DNA of 64,000 bases from NCBI GenBank assembly GCA_026003075.1, contig BPGO01000001.1, positions 310,001 to 374,000 on the forward strand, read 5' to 3'. Under the pieces are notes generated by a model. The model was not told where the DNA came from. It was given only the letters and a program-made list of their open reading frames with translations, and searched no databases. The position numbers were made by a program, and so were the translations under genes. Position 1 is the stretch's first letter; every line of letters starts with the position of its first letter. The DNA comes from Fimbriimonadales bacterium (GTDB lineage Bacteria > Armatimonadota > Fimbriimonadia > Fimbriimonadales > GBS-DC). Shown piece by piece: positions 11,701-18,766 of this stretch.

Positions 11701-11847
11701 ACGGCTCACAAAGTCGCCCAACGGCGACGCCTGACGCGGAAACTCCCGTTGTAGAATCTCCTCAAACTCAGGCGATTGCTCTAACTCGCTAAGGCTCCGC
11801 CAAAATGATTCGCCTGCGCCTTGAGTCTCCTTGCGTGTCGCTTCCAT
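8719..11847 (-). CDS. actB: Alternative complex III subunit ActB (fused molybdopterin-like and ferredoxin domains)
   Basis: 1042 residues. The N-terminus has a Tat-like signal ('SRRQFLKLMGASMALAGL') ending in a lipobox-like Cys. The next ~700 residues resemble the molybdopterin oxidoreductase fold (B1), which in ACIII holds no Mo cofactor. The C-terminal B2 part is a multi-cluster ferredoxin with Cys runs in 'CTGCSACVTACQ', 'CMQCENAPCELVCP', 'CVGTRYCSNNCP', 'CTYC' and 'CQQACP', enough for three to four Fe-S clusters. It receives quinol electrons from the membrane core and passes them to the hemes of ActA. It starts nine bases after the actA stop. A long open frame on the opposite strand is only a codon-bias shadow. 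Confidence 0.97.
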   Translation of the reverse strand: MEATRKETQGAGESFWRSLSELEQSPEFEEILQREFPRQASPLGDFVSRRQFLKLMGASMALAGLSACGYKPQGPVISRPKTPTDRTVGVSNYYATAVLTNGYAIGVLGRVYEGRPVKLEGNPDHPTSLGATDAITQAQILDLYDPDRSQTVLRFGRPETWRAFDADVQNALGQQAAKGGAGIRILTGRVVSPSLAAQIQKFLQTYPQAKWYQYEPVNRDNVYEGARIAFGEWLNPIYRLRNAKVIVALDSDFLYTEPGAVRYAREFADGRRLRAGQTEMNRLYVAEPMFTVTGMTADERLPIRSSKIARLLYEMATLLGAPVQATVEGDLTNTEQKWAQVVASELAAHKGESLVIVGEAQPPAVHAIAHALNAHLGNLGKTVVFTAPPEEKPVLHMQQIKQLADDLKNNAVEVLIMLGGVNPAYNAPADLNFKDLIPKVPFSVHHGMYVDETAVLCTWHLPESHPFEAWGDVRAFDGTVTIQQPLIFPLYPNTRTALEVMAQLNGAPGETFKLVQDHWKQAKLAPDAQFDGVWRKGVHDGVLPRTAKPIKQVALKQTPLIVQSPIYELAPVQAGVKTYEVRFAPDPTVYDGRFANNAWLQELPKPVTRVCWDNLAYMSLKTFENLGLRRKGTWAFFEDASFVKGDAPIVTLSVNGQAMRVAAYPIPGHADDCITLHLGYGRTRAGEKGSGTGFNTYLLRTSDSPWIRTGVEVIPQAERYPVARTEEHHLIDTRQKGDIHLDSTQHRPIILTGLLEEFKQDPELKNKPHRKGYERKHPSMYPERWTYDRYENPDNYRYAWAMVIDPTVCTGCSACVTACQAENNIPVVGKEEVMRGREMLWLRIDRYFKGKVENPRVYQMPIPCMQCENAPCELVCPVAATVHDHEGLNAMVYNRCVGTRYCSNNCPYKVRRFNYYRYSYMKSPVLHLLQNPDVTVRGRGVMEKCTYCVQRISKARILAKRENRRIRDGEVVTACQQACPTQAIVFGDMNDPESRVHLMKQQPHNFAILGELNARPRTTYLAKIDNPNPELSGAEASHATDH

Positions 11848-11856
11848 CGCTCCTCC

Positions 11857-12582
11857 TTACCGATGGCAAATCGAGCAGTCGCTCAACTGCTCCTTGTGAA
11901 TGTTGTAATGCTTCACCAGCAACTTGCCCAACTCCAACTGGTTGCGTGGGATATTGTTCGGGTCATAGGGGATGCCGTACTTGTCCAGCATCGCCTTCAT
12001 CTCTTCTTGAGTGCGGGGAGTCTTGTAGTACATGTTGAAAACTTCTTCTTTAGGGCGGATGTTTTTCTCGGGATTGCGGTGGCAATCCAAGCACCACTGC
12101 ATCGCAAAGGGTTGAGACTTATAAGTGAGGTGCATCTTCTCGATTCCGCTGTGACACGAGGCGCAGCTAATGCCTTTATTCACATGCGCGCTGTGGTCAA
12201 AATAGACGAAGTCGGGCAGGTTGTTCACCTTGTTCCACACGAGTGGGGTGTTGTTGTTATAGCTATCGCGCACGGGCTGGAGCAAGGGGCTATTCGTCCA
12301 GATTTGCGAGTGACAGGTCATACACACTTCGGTGGACGGCACCCCCGCGTGCGCCGATTGAGTCACCGACCAGTGGCAGTACCGACAATCGATGCCCAGT
12401 TCCTCGTAGTGGTGCTTGTGACTGAAAGGAACTGGCTGGTCGGGCGGCTCGCCGACCTTCGTCCACCACGGCGAGCGCGTAATCGCCGAGCCACCGACCG
12501 CTAAACCGACAATCGCTAGCAAGCCACCTACCACAGCTACGCGGGCTATTGTATTATGAGGACGCCGAAATACCTGTGCCAT
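11857..12582 (-). CDS. actA: Alternative complex III subunit ActA (pentaheme cytochrome c)
   Basis: 241 residues, first gene of the operon. One N-terminal membrane helix ('VAVVGGLLAIVGLAVGG') is followed by a periplasmic domain with five CxxCH heme sites: CRYCH, CMTCH, CASCH, CLDCH and CSICH. This is the pentaheme count known for ActA, which donates electrons to the monoheme cytochrome or directly to the oxidase. The frame stays open upstream, but ATG 12582 is preferred: GAGGTGA lies just ahead and the downstream N-terminus is a plausible anchor, whereas the extension has no such character. Confidence 0.96.
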   Translation of the reverse strand: MAQVFRRPHNTIARVAVVGGLLAIVGLAVGGSAITRSPWWTKVGEPPDQPVPFSHKHHYEELGIDCRYCHWSVTQSAHAGVPSTEVCMTCHSQIWTNSPLLQPVRDSYNNNTPLVWNKVNNLPDFVYFDHSAHVNKGISCASCHSGIEKMHLTYKSQPFAMQWCLDCHRNPEKNIRPKEEVFNMYYKTPRTQEEMKAMLDKYGIPYDPNNIPRNQLELGKLLVKHYNIHKEQLSDCSICHR

Positions 12583-12866
12583 AACGGTCACCTCGTACGA
12601 ATAGCGCGAGGTTCGACAGGACTGGGAAATCCTCCTGCCGATTCGCGCTTGTGATAAAATGCACAAACTTAGCCACGCTAAGCATCTTCTCCATAGCGAA
12701 CTGACTCTGGGAGGGCTTGCGTAGAGGAAGGGCGTCGTTGCCCATTTCGCCTGCGCAAAACCTCCACTGGAGTATATGATACCTGATTATCGGACGGAAT
12801 GTCAAGGGATTTAAGGCGAGATTGTGAAGGGTTTCACGGAGTTGCAGGCGGTCAGGCACAGGCACG
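12583..12866 (-). promoter_or_regulatory. Promoter and ~190-nt leader of the act-cox operon
   Basis: On the minus strand TTGACA (12805-12800) and TATCAT (12781-12776, preceded by GG) are separated by 18 bases, the best -35/-10 pair in the window. Transcription from here would give a leader of about 187 nt before actA. The leader contains a small hairpin (CTTAGC-GTG-GCTAAG). A long leader ahead of a respiratory operon invites oxygen or redox control, but I see no recognisable Fnr or Rex site. Confidence 0.65.
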
Positions 12867-13187
12867 CTAAGTCCTTCTGAACAGCGCCCAAAGCATCACC
12901 GCGAACGCAATCACGCTGAGAATCATCGTGATTCCGCCCGGCATCCACTTGCCGGTGGTGAAGAATCGGTAGGCGAAGAACACAGCCAGCGCCAATGCCA
13001 CCACCGCGCCCAAGCCGAAGCCTGCCGTGGGGTTGCGAAAGCTCAGCCCCAAGCCTAACAGCAGCAACGCCGCCGCAATCAGCCCGTTCACCAGCGAGAC
13101 CGTGCTCTGTGCCTGCGTGTAGCCCATGACGCCGCCCGCAGCAATAATGATTGCATACAGCAGCAGCACCACTTGGAATGCATTCAT
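12867..13187 (-). CDS. TMEM14 (UPF0136) family small membrane protein
   Basis: 106 residues with four hydrophobic helices and glycine-rich turns ('MNAFQVVLLLYAIIIAAGGV', then 'GKWMPGGITMILSVIAF'), the layout of the TMEM14/UPF0136 family. Bacterial members have no established function; eukaryotic TMEM14C acts in porphyrin transport in mitochondria. The ATG at 13187 follows AGGAGGTG and overlaps the stop of the aminotransferase by four bases (ATGA), so the two were made to be translated together. There is no link to arginine synthesis that I can name. Confidence 0.8.
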   Translation of the reverse strand: MNAFQVVLLLYAIIIAAGGVMGYTQAQSTVSLVNGLIAAALLLLGLGLSFRNPTAGFGLGAVVALALAVFFAYRFFTTGKWMPGGITMILSVIAFAVMLWALFRRT

Positions 13188-14396
13188 ACCGACACCTCCT
13201 GAAACACTGCCAGTCGAGAATTTCGGATTGCCTCGTCGACATCGCGCTTCGTAATCACCAGTGGGGGCACAATACGCAACACCGTGTCGCCAACGGCATT
13301 GAGTATCAAGCGTCGCTCCAACGCGTTCTGGAACACGGTACGCGCCACAGGGTGCGTCAGTTCCACGCCGATCATTAGCCCGCGCCCACGCACTTCGCAA
13401 ATCGGCGCGCCGTGCGCTTGCAGTGTACGCAGGCGTTCCTGCAGATACGCCCCGACACAAGCAGCATTCTCCAGCAGGTTCTCCTGTTCTATGATTTCAA
13501 TCACCGCGAGCGCGGCACTGCAAGCAAGTGGATTGCCGCCATAGGTCGTGCCGTGTTCGCCTGGCGTTGAGGACTTCGGTTGCGACGCCGCACATCAAGC
13601 ACGCCCCCACCGGGAACCCGCCGCCTAACCCCTTCGCAACCGCGACCACATCGGGCAAGACGCCTGCATGCTGATACGCGAACCATTTCCCTGTGCGCCC
13701 AAAGCCCGCCTGCACCTCGTCGACAATCAAGAGCGCATTGTAGCGATCGCATAAGCGGCGCGCCTCCTGCAGGTACTCGTCGTGAATAGGATGGATACCG
13801 CCTTCGCCCTGAATCGGCTCCAGCAGGAGGGCGGCGGTGCGTTCGCTGAAGGCGTCGCGCAGCGCGCGTAGGTCATTACGAGGCAAGGCGCGAAAACCAG
13901 GCAGCAGCGGTTGGAACGGCTCCTGGTACTTTGCTTGCATCGTCGCCGAGAGGGCGCCCATCGTGCGCCCGTGAAAACTGCCTTCCAGCGTAAGAATCTC
14001 GTAGTCAGGCGTTTTTTTGACAGCGTTGGCGAACTTACGGGCGATTTTGATGCCCATCTCGCACGCTTCTGCACCGCTGTTGCAGAAAAAAGCCTTTTCC
14101 ATGCCAGACAGGGCGCACAAGCGTTGTGCCAGGCGTGCCTGCGGCTCAGTCAGGAAAAAGTTGCTGGTGTGCATCAGTGTGCCCGCCTGCTCGCAGATAC
14201 GCTGCACTAAGCGGGGGTGGCAGTGCCCCACACTACACACGGCGATTCCCGCGAGAAAATCTAAATAGGCGTTGCCCTGATCGTCGTAGAGCCGTGCGCC
14301 CTCGCCACGCACGAACAAGATGGGCTGCCGCCGATACACGGGCAAGACATAACGCTGGTCTAACTCTGCTACCGTCTCATACAAAGGCGTCGCCAT
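13184..14396 (-). pseudogene. argD: Acetylornithine aminotransferase family gene with a frameshift
   Basis: Class III PLP-dependent aminotransferase, probably acetylornithine transaminase. The N-terminal reading frame (from ATG 14396) shows 'YLDFLAGIAVCSVGHCHP', 'NSGAEACEMGIKIARKF', 'LIVDEVQAGFGRTGKW' and the PLP lysine in 'VAVAKGLGGGFPVGA'. Around 13560-13565 homology jumps to another frame that reads 'GEHGTTYGGNPLACSAALAV' and continues to a normal C-terminus ending near 'PLVITKRDVDEAI'. A net one-base gain (or two-base loss) explains the break. No slippery run is visible at the site. It is either a real inactivating mutation or an assembly error, since everything else is intact, including the coupled downstream gene. 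ATG 14396 has no Shine-Dalgarno but a -10 element eight bases upstream. Confidence 0.88.
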
Positions 14397-14404
14397 ACCC
14401 TGCG

Positions 14405-14412
14405 AGTATACC
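14405..14412 (-). promoter_or_regulatory. -10 element GGTATACT giving a leaderless argD transcript
   Basis: Minus-strand GGTATACT ends eight bases before the argD ATG. No Shine-Dalgarno fits between them, so transcription should start at or next to the start codon. Confidence 0.6.
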
Positions 14413-14479
14413 TGATAGGGGAGGTACGGAGCGAGTGCGACAGAGATTGCCCTTTAGAAGAGAAGACCTGCCGAGTCGC

Positions 14480-16483
14480 CTATGCCTGCCAAGCAGGCAG
14501 GCACACGCAGAAGGTGGTTCCTTTCCCAACCTCGCTCTCGACGGTGATAAATCCCCGATTTTGACGCACGATACCGTAGACCGTTGCTAACCCCAAACCC
14601 GTGTTGCCCAGTCCCTTCGTGCTGAAAAATGGCTCGAAGATACGGTCGCGTAGCTCTGCGGGAATACCCTCGCCGGTGTCTTCCACAAGTAGGCAAACAT
14701 ACTCGCCTGGTGCCATGTCTTCACTCTCCGAAATGTTGCGTAGTTGCTCCTCGTTGTAGGTTGCGCGTAGCGTCCGAATTGTGATCTGTCCGCTGCCTTT
14801 GTTGCGCATGGCATCCCGTGCATTGAGAGCGAGATTCAGGATAATCTGTTCAATCTGGGAAGGATCGATCAAGACGGTTGTATCGGCGTCGGTCAGGTGG
14901 AGTTGGACTCGGATACTTTCATCGAGCGTGCGTTCCAGTAGGGGCAGGAGTTCGCGAACGACTTTGTTGATCTCAGTGGGCATGGGGTGGGTGAGTTGTT
15001 TTCTGGCGTATCCCAGCAGTTGGCGCACCAGTTTTGCGGCGCGTTCACTTGCCTCGATAATGTGCTTCAGGTCGCTTTGCACGGGATGTTCAGCGGGCAA
15101 GCGCGCCTGCGCGAGTTCGGCAAATCCGATGATGGCGGTAAGGAGATTGTTGAAGTCGTGCGCGATACCGCCTGCCAGACGCCCGATGCTCTCCATCTTC
15201 TCCGCGTGGAACAGGCGTTGCTCCAACGCTTTCCGCTCCGTGATATCGATATCCGCGCAAATGAAGCGGGTTGCCTCGTTATAACGGATAGGGAACAGCG
15301 AGGACAAGATCACACGCTCTTTGCCATCGGCGGTGCGAATACGCCACTCACGAAGCGGGGCGGGTTTGCCCGTGCGGGCAACCTCTTGGAGGTCTTGCAG
15401 AAACGCCTCCTGTTCCTCGGGAGTGAAAATCAGTGCGCTTAGCGTCTTCCCTTCGGCTTGCTCTCTCGTGAACCCATAAAACGCTTCCGAAGCGCGATTC
15501 CAGAACAGGATGCGCCCCTGTTCATCATACATCTGCATCGCAACGGTCGGAGCGTTCTCCAGAATATTTTCAACCTGTTGATGGGCTAATTCCAGTCTCC
15601 TGCGCGACTCCTCAATTTGGCGCGTATATTCCTGTTGCTGGGCAATCGAGCCTGCGACTGCCATCAGAGTACCAAAAGTGAAGAAGATAAACAGCCATCC
15701 GAAAACGAAATCACGCAGTTCGATAGGTTCAATAGTTTTCCAGTGCATCACCTGGATTGCCAGCATGATGACCGCGGCGAAGGTGATAAGGGTGACGCCA
15801 CGGTGCTGATACAAAAACGCTGCGGCGACGAACACGGGCAACAACACGGACATCGCGGGGGCGGGCAGCACCGCTATGCGTTGCAGATAAAACGACAACC
15901 ACACGGAAACCCCACACAAGAGGATCAGTCCTATGAGCGCCGCATAGTCGCGTTTGCGCATACGCCAGTTGTCCCACCAGACCAGCAACAAACCCCCAGC
16001 GATCAGATGCCCCATCACATCGCCCATCCAGCGATGCAAAACGGAAAGCGCCCAGTTCTGAGAGGGGATAATGCCATACTCAACCCGTAGAAGGGTGTTC
16101 AAGAAGGGCGAAACGATCGCCGTCACCAGACTAATCACCGTAAACCATACGACATCACGCCAGTGAAGAAAGCGTGGATCAACGCGCATCGAACGCAGCA
16201 AAGTCGCCGCCGTCCCTGCTTGGATTAGCACAGGAACGGCACTGAGCAGTGCGAGATCCCATTTTCGCCAGACCAAATAAACGACCCCCAAGACGCCCAG
16301 TCCCGTTCCCAGCAACCCCACCCGATAGCCCCACCAATAGGTCAGTCCCAGCGCGACCCCTGCGGGCAGCCAGACCAAACTGCTGCGGTCGGGCAAATAG
16401 GCAAACTGCATGCTCACCCATGCCATAAGCGCATAGGCGGCGGCAGCAACGCCCGTTTTCCATGCCGTTGTCCAAGTGGACAT
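14480..16483 (-). CDS. MASE1-PAS sensor histidine kinase (orphan)
   Basis: 667 residues. The first ~280 residues form eight or so membrane helices of the MASE1 type ('MSTWTTAWKTGVAAAAYALM', 'LVWLPAGVALGLTYWWGYR'). A PAS domain follows at about 303-418, then a HisKA dimerisation domain with the phospho-acceptor His442 in 'GGIAHDFNNLLTAIIGFAEL', and a HATPase domain with the N box in 'NLALNARDAM' and G boxes near 'VEDTGEGIP' and 'GLGNTGLGLATVYGIV'. The PAS ligand is unknown. No response regulator lies nearby, and there is no receiver domain, so its partner is encoded elsewhere. GAGAGG sits seven bases ahead of ATG 16483. Confidence 0.92.
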   Translation of the reverse strand: MSTWTTAWKTGVAAAAYALMAWVSMQFAYLPDRSSLVWLPAGVALGLTYWWGYRVGLLGTGLGVLGVVYLVWRKWDLALLSAVPVLIQAGTAATLLRSMRVDPRFLHWRDVVWFTVISLVTAIVSPFLNTLLRVEYGIIPSQNWALSVLHRWMGDVMGHLIAGGLLLVWWDNWRMRKRDYAALIGLILLCGVSVWLSFYLQRIAVLPAPAMSVLLPVFVAAAFLYQHRGVTLITFAAVIMLAIQVMHWKTIEPIELRDFVFGWLFIFFTFGTLMAVAGSIAQQQEYTRQIEESRRRLELAHQQVENILENAPTVAMQMYDEQGRILFWNRASEAFYGFTREQAEGKTLSALIFTPEEQEAFLQDLQEVARTGKPAPLREWRIRTADGKERVILSSLFPIRYNEATRFICADIDITERKALEQRLFHAEKMESIGRLAGGIAHDFNNLLTAIIGFAELAQARLPAEHPVQSDLKHIIEASERAAKLVRQLLGYARKQLTHPMPTEINKVVRELLPLLERTLDESIRVQLHLTDADTTVLIDPSQIEQIILNLALNARDAMRNKGSGQITIRTLRATYNEEQLRNISESEDMAPGEYVCLLVEDTGEGIPAELRDRIFEPFFSTKGLGNTGLGLATVYGIVRQNRGFITVESEVGKGTTFCVCLPAWQA

Positions 16484-16640
16484 TTAAAAAACCTCTCGGA
16501 TGATCATCAGGAAATCTCGCAAACAGACGCCCCAAACGGCGCCGTGGGCTATCTCCCGAAGTCTAAGCATACCCCAAAAACATCCGCAGGAGTTCTCAGG
16601 CGCAGCACGAATTCCTATCGTGCAGGAGGCACATTTCGCT

Positions 16641-17789
16641 ATGGACATCTTACCTGGCATCGAGGGCGCCGGAGTGTTGGCGAAGCTGGTCTACCGACGC
16701 GCAGGGCGGTCGAAGCGCGTTTCCAGCTGGGACCGAACGGGCGGTAATCGGGACTTTTTGACGATTCCTCAAGGCGCGACGGCGACCTTAGCGGACATTC
16801 ACGGCGCAGGCTGTATCCGCCATCTCTGGATCACGGTGGGCTGCCGCGACCGTCTCTATTTGCGTAAGACCGTTCTCAAAATGTACTGGGACGGCGAGGC
16901 GGAACCCAGCGTGCTGGCGCCGCTGGGCGACTTTTTCGGGCTGGGACACGGTATCGCGCGTTCTTACATGTCGCTCCCGTTTACGACGGTTACCCACGAA
17001 GCCAACGAAGGCAACTACGGCGGCGGTATCGCACTCAACTGCTATTTCGCGATGCCTTTCTCAACAGGCGCGCGGATCGAAGTCACCAACGAGTGCGATA
17101 CGGAAATCGGCTCATTCTACTACTACATTGACTACGAAGAGTACGACGCCCCCCTACCCGACCATGTCCTGCGCTTCCATGCGCATTACCGCCAAGAGTA
17201 TCACACCACAGGCACTCAGGGCAACCTGTTCGAGCAGCGGCGCAACTACTGGGAACTGCTGGACACCCCTAACTTAAGCGACGCCGAGAACTATCTGATC
17301 CTGGACGCGGAAGGCGCAGGGCACTATGTCGGGTGCGTGCTCTCGGTGGACAATATCGACCCACTGCCGGTTATCCGCAAACTGGGCAGTCAGGAACAGG
17401 TTCTCAAGGAGTACACTTGGTGGGGTGAAGGCGACGACATGATTTTCATCGACGGCGAGCCGTGGCCCCCGTCGCTGCACGGCACCGGCTCAGAAGATTA
17501 CCTCTGCCATGCGTGGGGTATGCACCCCAAAGCCTACCTGTATGCCGGGGCTTCCATCCCAGAGAACGACCCGAAACACCCCGACCGTCGTCAGTGTACC
17601 TCGTATCGGTTTCATGTGGAAGACCCCATCCTGTTCACGAAGTCGATTCGCGTGAGCATCGAGCATGGGCATGCAAACCTGCAAGAGAACGACTATTCCA
17701 GTGTGGCATATTGGTACCAGACGGAGCCGCATAAGCCGTTCGAGCCACTACCTCCTGTAGCAGAGCGTATTCCGAGAAACTTGCGTTGA
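16641..17789 (+). CDS. DUF2961 protein (GH172-like glycoside hydrolase)
   Basis: 382 residues. The N-terminal half ('LTIPQGATATLADIHGAGCI' then 'RHLWITVGCRDRLYLRKTVL') and the motif 'PSLHGTGSEDYLCHAW' are characteristic of DUF2961, now placed in family GH172, whose characterised member cleaves alpha-D-fructofuranoside and arabinan linkages as a trimer of double jelly-rolls. There is no signal peptide, so it is probably cytoplasmic. I start it at ATG 16641, eleven bases after GGAGG, rather than at the upstream in-frame ATG whose extra 47 residues lack homology character. The substrate is unknown. It overlaps the next gene by four bases. Confidence 0.85.
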   Translation: MDILPGIEGAGVLAKLVYRRAGRSKRVSSWDRTGGNRDFLTIPQGATATLADIHGAGCIRHLWITVGCRDRLYLRKTVLKMYWDGEAEPSVLAPLGDFFGLGHGIARSYMSLPFTTVTHEANEGNYGGGIALNCYFAMPFSTGARIEVTNECDTEIGSFYYYIDYEEYDAPLPDHVLRFHAHYRQEYHTTGTQGNLFEQRRNYWELLDTPNLSDAENYLILDAEGAGHYVGCVLSVDNIDPLPVIRKLGSQEQVLKEYTWWGEGDDMIFIDGEPWPPSLHGTGSEDYLCHAWGMHPKAYLYAGASIPENDPKHPDRRQCTSYRFHVEDPILFTKSIRVSIEHGHANLQENDYSSVAYWYQTEPHKPFEPLPPVAERIPRNLR

Positions 17790-18550
17790 GTACCTTGTGG
17801 ATTTTCCCTATAGCGATTGGTGCGGGCGCGTTCGGCTCGCTGTTAGGGCTGGGCGGCGGGATTATTTTGGTGCCTGCGCTCACCCTGCTGTTTGGCGTGC
17901 CGATTAAGCAGGCGGTTGCGGCGAGCCTTGTGGCGGTTGCGGCCACCTCGTGCGCGGGCGTGCAGAGCTACTTGCAAGCAGGGCTGGTGGACTGGCGTCT
18001 CGGCGTGCGGCTGCTCATCCCCACGCTGCTCGGCGCGATTGCGGGAGGCTTGATGATTGGCTTTATTCCCGGAGAAGTGGTGCGCTGGCTGTTTATCATA
18101 TTAATTCTCTATGTATTGAGTCAGATGCTCTGGGCGATGCGCCACCCTGCCCCTCCGCAAGAACCCCGTCCCGATTGTCGCACCGTGTGGAACCCACGTC
18201 AGCGGGGGATCGCGGTAGGACTTTCGGCGTTGGGGGGTGTTGTCTCTGCGCTCTTGGGTGTCGGCGGCGGGCTCATTCAAGTACCCCTGATGCATACTAT
18301 TCTCAAAGCGCCGTTGCGCTGCGCCATCGGCACCAGTACTTTTCTCATCGGCGCGACGGCGTCTGCCAGTGCGTTGCTCTATCTTGTGCAGGGCAAACTG
18401 CAACCCGATACGGTGGTGCCTGCGACGCTGGGAATAGTGATCGGCGCACGGTTAGGCGTAAGAATTGCCCAGCGCATGCCAACCCTTGTCCTGCGCCTGA
18501 TTTTTGTGGGGGTGATGTTGTATACCGTTGTGCGCCTCGCGCTGAAATGA
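17786..18550 (+). CDS. TauE/SafE family anion exporter (UPF0721)
   Basis: 254-residue membrane protein made of two similar halves, each opening with a glycine-rich re-entrant motif ('GSLLGLGGGIILVPALTLLF' and 'SALLGVGGGLIQVPLMHTIL'), the hallmark of the TauE/SafE family of sulfite, sulfoacetate or related anion exporters. About seven to eight helices. The start is TTG 17786, whose bases overlap the stop of the DUF2961 gene (TTGA). Because it is coupled to a glycosidase, its substrate could be a sugar acid or sulfonate, but that is a guess. Confidence 0.87.
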   Translation: MSTLWIFPIAIGAGAFGSLLGLGGGIILVPALTLLFGVPIKQAVAASLVAVAATSCAGVQSYLQAGLVDWRLGVRLLIPTLLGAIAGGLMIGFIPGEVVRWLFIILILYVLSQMLWAMRHPAPPQEPRPDCRTVWNPRQRGIAVGLSALGGVVSALLGVGGGLIQVPLMHTILKAPLRCAIGTSTFLIGATASASALLYLVQGKLQPDTVVPATLGIVIGARLGVRIAQRMPTLVLRLIFVGVMLYTVVRLALK

Positions 18551-18766
18551 TTAGCAATGGCGCGGTTGCCTCGAAGGACGCCGCTTTGCCCGCTTGCGCC
18601 CCCGATCGTCCTCTGCGCTCCCCATCCCCGAATGTGTTTCCCTGTGGATGTGGAACAGTATCTCTAAAATCCAGCCAATCCACTCGACCAAATTCCAGAA
18701 CAGGCTCAATTTCCCATCCCCCTAACTGTTGTGAGGATACCCCACGCGGCGCATGCTGGGCTTGGT

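Noticed and set aside
12554-12865. Open frame across the act operon leader, a possible leader peptide
   Set aside because: No convincing ribosome-binding site at its start, it runs into actA in a different frame, and it has no pattern such as regulatory codon runs.
18551-18766. Open frames between the TauE-type exporter and the MutL-like gene
   Set aside because: Neither strand gives a start with a ribosome-binding site or recognisable protein; the interval is most likely a plain convergent spacer.
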